This document shows positions 1 to 8,682 of a DNA stretch of 54,443 bases, one piece after another. Within the stretch, counting starts at the first letter, position 1. The number at the start of each line of letters is the position of its first letter. The DNA lies in NCBI GenBank assembly GCA_028279445.1, contig JANQNT010000010.1:1-54443 (forward strand), written 5' to 3'. The notes below the pieces were generated by a model. That model was not told the DNA's origin and did no database searches. It saw only the letters and a list, made by a program, of their open reading frames with translations. The translations under genes and the position numbers were made by a program. Source of the stretch: Tepidamorphaceae bacterium (GTDB taxonomy: Bacteria > Pseudomonadota > Alphaproteobacteria > Rhizobiales > Tepidamorphaceae).

Positions 1-56
1 CCAACGCCGAGAACGAGGTCAAGCACGCGCTGGACGACGACGACACCAAGGGCTGA
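1..56 (+). CDS. 3' end of an unidentified gene
   Basis: The window opens inside a reading frame that stops at TGA 54-56. The 17 visible residues read NAENEVKHALDDDDTKG. The end is acidic and probably flexible. This is too little to assign a family. It converges with the HlyD gene that ends at 71, 14 bases away. Confidence 0.5.
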   Translation, partial: NAENEVKHALDDDDTKG

Positions 57-70
57 ACCGACCGGTTCGA

Positions 71-1288
71 TCAGGACTCCTCGCGGGGCATGACCGCCAC
101 GCCGTCGGCGATGCTGTCGCTGGGGTGGATGATCACGGTATCGCCGGGCTGCAGCCCCTCGCGCACCTCGGCATGCTGCGCGCTGCGCGCGCCCAGCGTC
201 ACCGGTGTCAGCCGGGCGGTGCCATCGGCGACGCGGAACACGGCCCAGGTCTCGCCGGAGCGGAACAGCGCGCCAAGCGGCAGCCGTGTCGTTTCGGCGA
301 TGTCCTCCACCAGTACCTGCACGAACACGCGGAAGTCATGTCCGAGCCTTGCGTAGGCCTCCACAGGCGCTGTGAAGTCGAGCACGGCGTTGACGCGCTG
401 TTCCTCGATGCCGAGGGCGGAGACCTTGGTGAAGCCGACCGGATCGATGCGGCGCACCCGCGCGGTCAGTTCGCCCGCGCCGCCCCAGTTGATCAGCCGC
501 GCCTTGGTGCCCGGCGAAATCCTGACCGCATCCTCCGACAGCAGGTCGACGACGACCTCCAGGTTGTCCGGATCGCCGATCTCCGCCAGCAGCGTGCCGG
601 CGGTGACGACACGCGCGCTCTTGGCGGGTACCGCCAGCGTGACGCCGCTTTCGGGCGCCAGGACGCGGATGCAGCACGTCTCGTCGGTCTCGTCGCGGCC
701 GGAGCGGCCGGGCTGGATCAGGCGCGCGCGGGCGCTGGCGCGCTCGCTCTGGCGAATGTTCAGGGTGGCCAGCGCCTGGGTCAGTTGCGCCTCGCGGATG
801 TCCACATCGGCGGCGGCGAGTTCATAGGCCTTGGGCGAAATGATGCGCCGTTCGAGAAGCTGTTCGGATCGGTCGAGTTCGGATCGCGCCAGGCCGAGCT
901 GTGCCTGGGCGCGGGCCACCTCGGCCTCGGCCAGGCTGACGGCGGCGTTGGCGGCTTCGGCGGCGGCTTCCAGCTCGGCCTGCGTGCGGGTGTCGAGAAA
1001 GGCCGGGTCGCCGGGATGGATCAGTGCGATGACGGTCTCGCCGCGCGTCACCGCGTCACCGACTTCCAGCGCGGAACGGTCGATCTGCCCGCCGATCGGC
1101 GCGAACACCTGGTAGACGTCGCGGATGCGGGTGACGCCTTCCTCCTCGATCGTCACCTCCAGCGGGCCGGTGTCGATTTCGGCCAGGTCGACAGCGACCG
1201 GTTTGGGCGATAGCGCCCAGACCGTCGCGCCGACAACCGCCAGCGCCGCGGCGGCAAGGCCAATGCGTTTGGGCCAGGTGTAGGCCAT
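71..1288 (-). CDS. HlyD-family periplasmic adaptor (membrane fusion protein)
   Basis: 405 residues. A single N-terminal membrane anchor lies at about residues 8-27. It is followed by a lipoyl-like half-motif (APIGGQIDRSALEVGDAV, about 63-80), an Ala/Glu/Arg-rich coiled coil at about 100-190, the second lipoyl half at about 205-235 and a beta-barrel C-terminus. Adaptors of this kind link an inner-membrane pump to the outer membrane. It is the last gene of a three-gene operon: its ATG (1288) lies 4 bases after the stop of the FtsX-type permease. No outer-membrane TolC-type gene is in view, so a shared channel would be needed. The substrate cannot be read from the sequence. Confidence 0.88.
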   Translation of the reverse strand: MAYTWPKRIGLAAAALAVVGATVWALSPKPVAVDLAEIDTGPLEVTIEEEGVTRIRDVYQVFAPIGGQIDRSALEVGDAVTRGETVIALIHPGDPAFLDTRTQAELEAAAEAANAAVSLAEAEVARAQAQLGLARSELDRSEQLLERRIISPKAYELAAADVDIREAQLTQALATLNIRQSERASARARLIQPGRSGRDETDETCCIRVLAPESGVTLAVPAKSARVVTAGTLLAEIGDPDNLEVVVDLLSEDAVRISPGTKARLINWGGAGELTARVRRIDPVGFTKVSALGIEEQRVNAVLDFTAPVEAYARLGHDFRVFVQVLVEDIAETTRLPLGALFRSGETWAVFRVADGTARLTPVTLGARSAQHAEVREGLQPGDTVIIHPSDSIADGVAVMPREES

Positions 1289-1292
1289 CGGA

Positions 1293-3656
1293 CTATTCCC
1301 TTGTCTTCAGCACGCGGATCAGGTCGAGGTTCAGGATCCGCTGCCAGATGATGATGCAGGAGACCGCCACCGCGGCAAGCGTGACAAGGCTGGCGATGGC
1401 GAACGTGTCCGCCTCGATCACGAAGGGCATGCGGAACAGATCGGAATCGAAGCCGTTGACGACAAGCCAGCACAGGCCAAGACCGATCAGCCAGCCGAGC
1501 GGCTGGGCGATCATCACGATGGCGCCGAGTTCGGCCAGCAGGACCGAGTAGACCTCCCGTTCGGTGAAGCCCAGCACGCGCAGGCTGGCCAGTTCGCGGG
1601 CCCGCTCGGAAAGCTGGATGCGGGCGGCGTTGTAGACCACGCCGAAGGCGACGATCACCGCCAGCATCACATAGACCGTCGTCGCGATGACGATGTTCTG
1701 TTCCAGGGTCTCGTCGAACTTGGCACGGCTGGCATCCTGCAGTGTCAGCGAGCCGATCTGCGGCGTCTGCTTGATGGCGGCGTAGAGCGCGTCGACCTGA
1801 TGTGCGTCCACCATCAGATTAGCGCCGCCGATGCGCGGGCCTTCACCGGCCAGACGGTCCAGCGCATCGGCGTGCATGAAGACGGCATAGCCGAAATAGC
1901 TGGGGACGATCTCCGCCACCGGCAACCTGGCGCTGCGCCGCTTGCCCTGCAGCAGTTGCACGTCGATCAGATCGCCACGGCGTGCCTCGAGAATCGCGGC
2001 GGCGCGCTCGGTCAGGGTCAGGCCGGTCTTTGAAATGAAGACCGGCCGGCCGGCGTCATCGACGACGCGCACCAGTTGCGCGTCCGGGGTGGCCGCGGTC
2101 AGTGACATGCGCCGCTCATGGTGGGCGTGCCTCAACAGGGCAGAGACCGAACGCATCGGCTCGGCATCCAGCACGCCCGGCAGACGCCGCACCGCCTGGA
2201 GCGCGCCGGGTCCCTGTTCCTCGGAGAAGATGAGGGTCGCGCTCTGGCGCTGGTGCTGGTCGTAGAGCCAGGCGGTCAGCGCGTTGGTGATGTCGGCGAA
2301 GAACATCGAGATGACCAGCAGCCCCACGGCAAAGGACGTGCCGAGCGCGGTCAGGCCGGATCGGACCGGATGGCGCATCAGGTGCCGCAGTCCCATCACC
2401 GTGAGCCTTGAGAAGGGCTTCAGCAGCCCGAGGCGTTCGGGCGCCAGCTTGCGGTAGACGGTCGGCGAGGGCGGGCGCATGGCGACAGCAGGTGCCAGCC
2501 GGACGGTCTTCCAGACCGCATTGAGCCCGCCTGCAACGCCGGCCAGCAGCGAAACCGCCGCAGCGATGAGATAGACGTCCGCATGGGTGCGGAAGATCAG
2601 GAACGGGAAGTGGAAGAAGTCGCCGTAGAGCCGGAACATTCCGTTGCCGAGCCATGTGCCGAGCGCGAAGCCGCCGGCGATGCCGAGCGCTGAAATGGCG
2701 ACCACCAGCTTGATGTAATGCGCCGCCACGGCGGTGCTTGAGTAGCCAACGGCCTTGAACAGGCCGATCTGCTCGCGCTCAAGCGCGATCAGCCGCGACA
2801 GGATCATGTTGATCAGAAAGGCGGATACCGCCAGGAAGATCGGCGGGATGATGCCGGCGATGGAGCGGAGCTGTTCCAGCTCGCTGTCGAGGAAGGCGTG
2901 CGATTGCTGGTCCTTGCGCGGGATCGCGCCGGCACCGCCATAGACCTCTAGGATCCGGTCGAGCGCATCCAGCACGGCCTGCTCGTTGGCGCCCTTGAGC
3001 AGGCGCACGGACACATCGTTGAACGCGCCTTCCAGGTCCAGCAGTCCGGCGAGCGCGCGCTGGGAGAAGAACAGGATGCCGAAACGCTTGTCGTCGGGCA
3101 TGATGTCGCCGGGCCCGAGCGCATAGATGAACTCCGGCGACAGCACCACGCCGCTGATCGTCAGCGTGCGCTTCGTGCCGTTGAGGACGGCCTGAAAGCG
3201 CGCCCCGGGCGAAAAGCCGTGCGCCTTGGCGAAGGCCTCCGTCACCGCCACCTCGTCGGGGTTTCCCGGATGGGGCAGGCGGCCGTCGCGCAGGAATGGG
3301 CGGTTGACGGAGGGCTCGCGGAAGTCGGGCAGCGAGATCGCCATGCCGGATGCCGGTTCGCGCATGCCGGTGATGTCGAGAATGACCAGATCGCGCACCC
3401 GCGCTTCGACCGCGGCCACCCCGTCGATTGCCGTGATCTTGCCGGCGACGTTGGCCGGCGCGCGCTTCAGGGATGCGAAGATGTCGCCGAAACGATACCG
3501 CTCGTAGTAGGCGGCCCGGGTCTCGTCGAGATTTCGGGCCGCACCGATGAAGGTCACCAGGCTCGCCACGCCGCAGGCCATCACCAGCGCGATCGCCAGC
3601 GCCTGCGCCCAGAGCCGGCCGAAGTCGCGGAGTACCTTGCGGTCGAGCGCACCCAT
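1293..3656 (-). CDS. FtsX-type ABC transporter permease
   Basis: 787 residues from ATG 3656 ([16 protein letters not shown]), chosen because it sits 4 bases after the ATPase stop; an upstream ATG at 3704 would overlap the ATPase gene. A first membrane helix (about 17-40) is followed by a large periplasmic domain, then a four-helix FtsX core around 270-400, a second periplasmic region and a second FtsX core near the C-terminus (about 660-780). Duplicated FtsX permeases of about 800 residues belong to the MacB/Lol-like class. With the ATPase upstream and the HlyD adaptor downstream it forms a type VII-like exporter, probably for a lipid, peptide or small hydrophobic compound. The assignment to exporters is firm, the substrate unknown. 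Confidence 0.88.
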   Translation of the reverse strand: MGALDRKVLRDFGRLWAQALAIALVMACGVASLVTFIGAARNLDETRAAYYERYRFGDIFASLKRAPANVAGKITAIDGVAAVEARVRDLVILDITGMREPASGMAISLPDFREPSVNRPFLRDGRLPHPGNPDEVAVTEAFAKAHGFSPGARFQAVLNGTKRTLTISGVVLSPEFIYALGPGDIMPDDKRFGILFFSQRALAGLLDLEGAFNDVSVRLLKGANEQAVLDALDRILEVYGGAGAIPRKDQQSHAFLDSELEQLRSIAGIIPPIFLAVSAFLINMILSRLIALEREQIGLFKAVGYSSTAVAAHYIKLVVAISALGIAGGFALGTWLGNGMFRLYGDFFHFPFLIFRTHADVYLIAAAVSLLAGVAGGLNAVWKTVRLAPAVAMRPPSPTVYRKLAPERLGLLKPFSRLTVMGLRHLMRHPVRSGLTALGTSFAVGLLVISMFFADITNALTAWLYDQHQRQSATLIFSEEQGPGALQAVRRLPGVLDAEPMRSVSALLRHAHHERRMSLTAATPDAQLVRVVDDAGRPVFISKTGLTLTERAAAILEARRGDLIDVQLLQGKRRSARLPVAEIVPSYFGYAVFMHADALDRLAGEGPRIGGANLMVDAHQVDALYAAIKQTPQIGSLTLQDASRAKFDETLEQNIVIATTVYVMLAVIVAFGVVYNAARIQLSERARELASLRVLGFTEREVYSVLLAELGAIVMIAQPLGWLIGLGLCWLVVNGFDSDLFRMPFVIEADTFAIASLVTLAAVAVSCIIIWQRILNLDLIRVLKTRE

Positions 3657-3660
3657 CGCG

Positions 3661-4368
3661 TCACCAGTGCAGGGACTCGGCGGCAACGCGCCGGTCGTTG
3701 ACATGGGTTTCGGCTATGCGACCGTCGAGGAAGCTGAACACCCGGTGCGCCATCTGCTGGATGCCGACATTGTGGGTGATGATCGCGGTCGAAGTGTCCA
3801 ACTCCGCGTTGATGTGCTCCAGCGCCTTCAGCACGGTGACGCCGGTTTCGGAATCCAGCGCGCCGGTCGGCTCATCGCACAGCAGTACCTCCGGCTGCTT
3901 GGCGATGGCGCGGGCAATCGCCACGCGCTGCTGCTCGCCGCCGGAAAGCTGGGCCGGGAAATGGTCCATCCGGTCGCCGAGATCGACCATGTCCAGGGCG
4001 TCCGCCGGTTTCATCGGCCGGGGCGAGATTTCCGTCACCAGCGAGACGTTCTCTCGCGCGGTCAGGCTCGGGATCAGGTTGTAGAACTGGAACACGAAGC
4101 CGACATGGTCGCGGCGGAAGCGCGTCAGTTCGCGGCTGCTCGCGTCGGTCAGGTCCCAGTCGCGAAAACGGACCTGGCCGGAGGTCGCGGTATCAAGGCC
4201 GCCGATGATGTTGAGGAAGGTGGACTTGCCGGAACCCGAGGGGCCCAGCATCACCGTCAGCTCGCCCTCGTACAGGGTCGCGTCGATGCCGCGCAGCGCA
4301 TGCACCTCGACATCCCCGGTCCGGTAGACCTTGGTGACATTCCGGGCCTCGAAGACTGGCGTCGCCAT
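3661..4368 (-). CDS. ABC transporter ATP-binding protein (LolD/MacB type)
   Basis: 235 residues. Walker A GPSGSGKS (about 42-49), signature LSGGEQQR, Walker [12 protein letters not shown] and the switch histidine in IITHN are all present, so the ATPase should be active. I place the start at ATG 4368 ([16 protein letters not shown]), where family members begin; a longer reading to 4452 exists. A perfect FNR-type box centred at 4470.5 supports the shorter start, because a promoter driven from it would begin transcription near 4429, inside the longer version. It is the first gene of the ATPase-permease-HlyD operon. Confidence 0.9.
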   Translation of the reverse strand: MATPVFEARNVTKVYRTGDVEVHALRGIDATLYEGELTVMLGPSGSGKSTFLNIIGGLDTATSGQVRFRDWDLTDASSRELTRFRRDHVGFVFQFYNLIPSLTARENVSLVTEISPRPMKPADALDMVDLGDRMDHFPAQLSGGEQQRVAIARAIAKQPEVLLCDEPTGALDSETGVTVLKALEHINAELDTSTAIITHNVGIQQMAHRVFSFLDGRIAETHVNDRRVAAESLHW

Positions 4369-4463
4369 GGAGCATCGCTTGGGCAGGAAAGAACGGGGAA
4401 CGCCACAGCGGGCCGCCTGCCGAGCTGTGTGGCTGTGCATACTGAACACCATGATTCGGCGCT

Positions 4464-4477
4464 TTGATGTCCATCAA
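4464..4477. promoter_or_regulatory. FNR/Anr/FixK-type box upstream of the exporter operon
   Basis: TTGATGTCCATCAA is a perfect match to the TTGAT-N4-ATCAA consensus of the FNR/Anr/FixK group of CRP-family activators. It lies 95 bases upstream of the ABC ATPase start (minus strand). At the usual -41.5 position it would give a leader of about 60 bases. No FNR/FixK gene is in the window. Confidence 0.6.
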
Positions 4478-4488
4478 GCCGCGGCCGT

Positions 4489-4566
4489 TCAGCGCACCAC
4501 ATAGAATAGGCCGAGGCTGATCAGGTAGACGAGCAGCACGGTGAGGGAATCGAGCATCCCGGACAT
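4489..4566 (-). CDS. possible 25-residue single-span membrane protein
   Basis: A short frame reads MSGMLDSLTVLLVYLISLGL and ends FYVVR. It is one clean hydrophobic helix followed by a positive C-terminus, as in small membrane subunits such as KdpF or CydX. It lies between the two FNR-type boxes. No good ribosome binding site precedes it, and a chance frame cannot be excluded. Confidence 0.25.
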   Translation of the reverse strand: MSGMLDSLTVLLVYLISLGLFYVVR

Positions 4567-4591
4567 ATTCACCGGCAGGTCGCGTTCCGGT

Positions 4592-4605
4592 TTGACGGGG
4601 GTCAA
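4592..4605. promoter_or_regulatory. FNR/FixK-type box upstream of the universal stress gene
   Basis: TTGACGGGGGTCAA fits TTGAY-N4-RTCAA, and the dyad extends one base each side (TTTGAC...GTCAAA, 4591-4606). Its centre lies 62 bases before the ATG at 4661, so class II activation would start transcription near 4640 with a leader of about 20 bases. Confidence 0.6.
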
Positions 4606-4660
4606 ACGGCCGTCTGCCGGATCGTGTCACGATAACCTCAACAATCGGGGAGGGAACACC

Positions 4661-5503
4661 ATGAGTTACAAGACGATCCTTGCCTGCCTGACGACGCCCG
4701 CGCACGCACGCCAGCTCAGTCGCGCGGCATGCGAACTGGCGCGCAAGTTCGACGCCCATCTGATCGGCATCCATACGCTGCAGGCGGTCACCATCTATCC
4801 CGGTATCGCCATGCATATTCCAGGCGACGTGTTCGAGAGCTTCAACACCGGTCAGGAGCGTCAGGCCGAAGACGTCCGGCAGGTGTTCGAGGAAGCCACC
4901 CGGGCCCAGGACTTCGTCGCCGAGTGGCGATTGGTGCGGGCCGATGCGACCAGTGCCGGTGGCCGGCTGACCGAACACGCGCGCTGCGCCGATCTCGTGG
5001 TGATGATGCAGCCGGACGCGGAGAGCGACCGGCCCGACCAGCACACCATCCACCGCGAGGTGATCGAGGGCTGCGGGCGGCCTGTCCTGGTGCTGCCCTC
5101 GGAAGGGGAGTTCGACACGTTCGGCAAGAAGGTGGTGATCGGCTGGAGCGCGGCGCGCGAGTCCGCTCGTGCATTGCACGACGCCGTGCCGTTCATGCGC
5201 GGTGGCGGCGAGGCGGTCGTCTTCAGCGTCGCCGGCGCGGGGCGCGAGGAGGCCTACCTCGCCCACACCGCGAACGAGGTCGCCCTGACGCTGGACCGCC
5301 AGGGCGTGCGCGCCGAGGTGGTCAGCCGTGAACGCGGCACCAGGGCCGTCGGTGAGGAACTGCTGCAGGAGGCGCTGGAGGTCGGCGCCGACATGATCGC
5401 GACTGGTGGCTACGGCCATTCGCGCCTGTATGACTTCGTCATGGGAGCAGCCACCTCTCATCTGCTGGCCAACATGACTGTGCCGGTGCTGTTCTCGCAC
5501 TGA
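4661..5503 (+). CDS. tandem universal stress protein (two UspA domains)
   Basis: 280 residues from ATG 4661, preceded by the ribosome site GGGGAGGGA. Two UspA folds lie at about 3-140 and 150-280. The second carries GGYGHSR and, ten residues after its second Gly, GAATS, close to the G-x2-G-x9-G-S/T nucleotide-binding signature but with Ala in the last position; the first domain lacks it. Tandem Usp proteins are cytoplasmic and in many proteobacteria are induced at low oxygen by FNR/Anr/FixK. The box at 4592-4605 predicts the same here. The exporter operon diverges from it. Confidence 0.9.
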   Translation: MSYKTILACLTTPAHARQLSRAACELARKFDAHLIGIHTLQAVTIYPGIAMHIPGDVFESFNTGQERQAEDVRQVFEEATRAQDFVAEWRLVRADATSAGGRLTEHARCADLVVMMQPDAESDRPDQHTIHREVIEGCGRPVLVLPSEGEFDTFGKKVVIGWSAARESARALHDAVPFMRGGGEAVVFSVAGAGREEAYLAHTANEVALTLDRQGVRAEVVSRERGTRAVGEELLQEALEVGADMIATGGYGHSRLYDFVMGAATSHLLANMTVPVLFSH

Positions 5504-5537
5504 CCTTCCGTGCTGCGCGTCGCGAGTGGGATCGCTG

Positions 5538-5577
5538 GAAATTTATGCGGGTGTGAAATTTCACTTGAAATTTTCAC
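5538..5577. promoter_or_regulatory. probable operator of the XRE-cupin regulator
   Basis: Three copies of GAAATTT start at 5538, 5555 and 5567 in an AT-rich island in otherwise GC-rich DNA. The middle copy sits in a perfect 12-base palindrome, GTGAAATTTCAC (5553-5564); the third in the imperfect TGAAATTTTCAC (5566-5577). Location 37-76 bases before the regulator ATG suggests autoregulation and control of the downstream catabolic genes. The assignment rests on position and symmetry only. Confidence 0.5.
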
Positions 5578-5613
5578 GAATATGATTTTCCTTCACGCGA
5601 GGGAGGAAATCAT

Positions 5614-6201
5614 ATGGCCGAGGCCGCCGTTCGCCAGCACGGCGATCACGACATCAGCGCGCTTGGCGCCGACTTGCGCGCGCTGCGCAAGTCGCGTGGG
5701 CTGACGCTTGCCGAACTGGCGCTGATGGTCGGGCGTTCGGTCGGGTATCTCAGCCAGGTCGAACGCGGCCTGTCGTCCCCGTCAATTGGCGATCTGCGCG
5801 CGCTTGCCCGCGCCATGGGCGTGCCCGTCAGCCTGCTGTTCGGCGATGACAACGCGCCGGATGCCGAGCGCGGCCATGTCGTGCGCGCCGGCAGCCGCCG
5901 TCAACTCGGCACCCGCGAGACGGGCATCGTGGAAGAACTGCTGTCGCCTGATCTCGGCGGCAGCTTCGAGATGTTCCGCTCCGTCTTCGAGCCGGGCGCG
6001 GAACTGCCCGAACCGGTTCTGCGTGACACCGAGGAGGCCGGCTTCGTAGCCGCCGGTGTGCTGCGCATGGAGATCGAGGGCGTCTGGCACGAGCTGAACG
6101 CCGGCGACTCCTTCCGTTTCAACCGCAAACCCTACCGCTGGAAGAACACCGGCAGCGAGCCGGCGATCGTGATCTGGGTCGTCAGCCCGCCGGTCTATTG
6201 A
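5614..6201 (+). CDS. XRE-family regulator with C-terminal cupin domain
   Basis: 195 residues, start ATG 5614 after GGGAGGAAA. A helix-turn-helix spans about 15-70 (recognition region SVGYLSQVERGLSSPSIGDL) and a cupin beta-barrel about 118-192. HTH-cupin proteins (PuuR/SutR class) usually repress operons for amines, amino acids or related small molecules, with the effector bound in the cupin. Its stop is 27 bases before the first flavoprotein gene on the same strand, so it is the likely local regulator of the 6229-12709 genes. Confidence 0.9.
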   Translation: MAEAAVRQHGDHDISALGADLRALRKSRGLTLAELALMVGRSVGYLSQVERGLSSPSIGDLRALARAMGVPVSLLFGDDNAPDAERGHVVRAGSRRQLGTRETGIVEELLSPDLGGSFEMFRSVFEPGAELPEPVLRDTEEAGFVAAGVLRMEIEGVWHELNAGDSFRFNRKPYRWKNTGSEPAIVIWVVSPPVY

Positions 6202-6228
6202 GCACGCCGCGCCATTATCGAGGACGTC

Positions 6229-8682
6229 ATGAGCGAGACACCCCAATCCAAACTGCCCGCGCAGGCGCGCGTCGTCATCATCGGCGGCGGCGCGGTTGGC
6301 GCGTCGGTGCTCTACCATCTCGCCAGGGCCGGCTGGACCGACTGCCTGCTGCTGGAGAAGAACGAGCTGACCGCCGGGTCCACCTGGCATGCGGCCGGCA
6401 ACGTCCCGACCTTCTCGGCCTCCTGGTCGGTGATGAACATGCAGCGCTACTCGACCGAGCTCTATCGCAGTCTCGGCGGGGCGGTCGACTATCCGATGAA
6501 CTATCACGTCACGGGCTCGGTCCGGCTTGCCCACTCGAAGGAGCGACTGCAGGAGTTCAAACGCGTCGCCGGTATGGGCCGCTATCAGGGCATGGATATC
6601 GACATCCTGGAGCCCGGCGAGGTGCGTGGGCGCTATCCGTTCATGGAAACCCACGACCTGACCGGTGTGCTCTACGACCCCTATGACGGCGACATCGATC
6701 CCGCGCAGTTAACCCAGGCCTTTGCCAAGGGCGCCCGCGACATGGGAGCGAAGATCGTCCGTTTCTGTCCCGTGATGGGGGTCAGGCGCGACAAGGACGA
6801 GTGGGTCGTGACGACGCCGCAAGGTGAGGTGCGCTGCGAATACGTCGTCAACGCCGCCGGCTATTACGCGCGCGAGGTCGGCGCGATGTTCGGCCGCGAC
6901 GTGCCGATGATGGTGATGAGCCACCAGTACATCCTGTTCGAGGACATCGACGAGGTGGAGGCCTGGTCGAAGGGCGAGGGGGCGAAGTTGCCGCTGCTGC
7001 GCGACGTCGACAGCTCCTATTACCTGCGCCAGGAAAACTACGGCATGAATCTGGGCCCCTACGAACGCAATTGCCGCGCCCACTGGATCACGCCCGACGA
7101 TCCGATGCCGGAGGACTTCTCCTTCCAGCTCTTCCCCGACGATCTGGAGCGTCTGGAATGGTATCTGACCGACGCCATGGAGCGGGTGCCGCTGCTGGGC
7201 ACGGCGGGGCTCTCCAAGGTCATCAACGGTCCGATCCCCTATACGCCGGACGGCAATCCGCTGATCGGGCCGATGCCCGGCGTTCCCAACGCTTTCGAGG
7301 CCTGCGTCTTCACCTTCGGCATCTGCCAGGCCGGCGGCGCGGGCAAGGTGCTTGCGGAATGGATCACCGAAGGCGCGACCGAATGGGACATGTGGTCCTG
7401 CGATCCGCGCCGCTTCACCGACCATTGCGACCGCGATTACTGCATCGCCAAGGGCATGGAGGTCTACGGCCACGAATACGCCATGCACTTCCCGCATCAC
7501 GAATGGCCGGCCGGGCGCGGCAAGAAGCTTTCAGCCGTCCATGACAAGGTCGTGGCGCTCGGTGGGCAGATGGGCGCCTACAACGGCTGGGAGCGGGCCA
7601 ACTGGTTCGCCAAGGACGGCGATGACACCTCCGAAGAGGCCACCCATACCTGGTCGCGGTCGGGTCCGTGGGAGCCGCGCGTACGCGAAGAGTGCGAGGC
7701 GGTGCGCGATGCTGTCGGCGTGCTCGACCTGCCGGGTTTTTCGCGCTTCAACCTGACCGGCGCCGGCGCGGCCGAGTGGCTGCGCACGCGCATTGCCGGT
7801 GGATTGCCGAAGCCCGGGCGCATGTCGCTGGCCTACTTCCCCGACGCGCGCGGGCGCATCGTCACCGAGATGTCGGTGATGCGTCACGACGCGGATCACT
7901 TCACGCTGATCACCGCCGCACCGGCACAGTGGCACGATTTCGAACTGCTGAAGGTCGCACTGCCGGCGGATGGGTCGCTGACGCTGACCGATCATACGGC
8001 GGAGTATTCCACCCTGATCGTGACCGGTCCGAAGGCGCGCGACCTGTTCGCAGGCATCACCGATGCGGACTTGTCGCTGCCATGGCTGACGCATCGGGCC
8101 GCCACCGTGGCCGGATGTCCCGCCGCATTGGCGCGCGTGTCGTTCGCCGGCGAGCTCGGCTGGGAAATCCATGCTGCCAACGAGCATATCCCCGCGCTCT
8201 ACGACGCCGTGCTCGGCGCGGGGGCGAAGCCCTTCGGCATGTTCGCGCTGAACGCGCTTCGGCTGGAGAAGGGCTATCGCGCCTGGAAGGGCGATCTGTC
8301 CACCGACTACACGCTGCTGGAAGGCGGGCTCGACCGCTTCACCCGGCTCGACAAGGAGCAGGATTTCCCCGGCAAGGCGGCGCTGCTGAACGAGAAACAG
8401 CGCGGTGTCGCCAAACGCTTCGTGACGCTGACGGTGGAGGCCGACGGCATCGACGCGCCGTACATGTCGACGCTGTGGCACGGCGATGAGGTGGTTGGCG
8501 AGACCACGTCCGGCGGTTGGGGCTACCGCGTCAACAAGTCGATCGCGCTCGGCATGCTGCGTGCTGATCTGACCGAGCCCGGCACCAGGATCGACGTGGA
8601 GATTTTCGGTGACCGCCATGCGGCCACCGTCGAACCGGACCAGCCGCTCTGGGACCCGGACAACGAGAGACTGCGGGCATGA
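6229..8682 (+). CDS. FAD-dependent oxidoreductase with GcvT domain (dimethylglycine/sarcosine dehydrogenase-like)
   Basis: 817 residues. The N-terminal DAO-type FAD domain has the dinucleotide motif IGGGAVGAS (18-26) and STWHAAG, where His54 is the residue that carries covalent FAD in dimethylglycine and sarcosine dehydrogenases. From about 430 a GcvT tetrahydrofolate-binding domain and a C-terminal barrel follow. Family enzymes oxidise an N-methyl group and pass the carbon to tetrahydrofolate. The exact amine is not readable. Its TGA overlaps the next ATG (ATGA, 8679-8682), so the two flavoproteins are translationally coupled. Confidence 0.88.
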   Translation: MSETPQSKLPAQARVVIIGGGAVGASVLYHLARAGWTDCLLLEKNELTAGSTWHAAGNVPTFSASWSVMNMQRYSTELYRSLGGAVDYPMNYHVTGSVRLAHSKERLQEFKRVAGMGRYQGMDIDILEPGEVRGRYPFMETHDLTGVLYDPYDGDIDPAQLTQAFAKGARDMGAKIVRFCPVMGVRRDKDEWVVTTPQGEVRCEYVVNAAGYYAREVGAMFGRDVPMMVMSHQYILFEDIDEVEAWSKGEGAKLPLLRDVDSSYYLRQENYGMNLGPYERNCRAHWITPDDPMPEDFSFQLFPDDLERLEWYLTDAMERVPLLGTAGLSKVINGPIPYTPDGNPLIGPMPGVPNAFEACVFTFGICQAGGAGKVLAEWITEGATEWDMWSCDPRRFTDHCDRDYCIAKGMEVYGHEYAMHFPHHEWPAGRGKKLSAVHDKVVALGGQMGAYNGWERANWFAKDGDDTSEEATHTWSRSGPWEPRVREECEAVRDAVGVLDLPGFSRFNLTGAGAAEWLRTRIAGGLPKPGRMSLAYFPDARGRIVTEMSVMRHDADHFTLITAAPAQWHDFELLKVALPADGSLTLTDHTAEYSTLIVTGPKARDLFAGITDADLSLPWLTHRAATVAGCPAALARVSFAGELGWEIHAANEHIPALYDAVLGAGAKPFGMFALNALRLEKGYRAWKGDLSTDYTLLEGGLDRFTRLDKEQDFPGKAALLNEKQRGVAKRFVTLTVEADGIDAPYMSTLWHGDEVVGETTSGGWGYRVNKSIALGMLRADLTEPGTRIDVEIFGDRHAATVEPDQPLWDPDNERLRA

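Noticed and set aside
4193-5500. A 435-codon minus-strand frame opposite the Usp gene
   Set aside because: The plus-strand Usp protein is clearly real and has a good ribosome site; the antisense frame has no family features.
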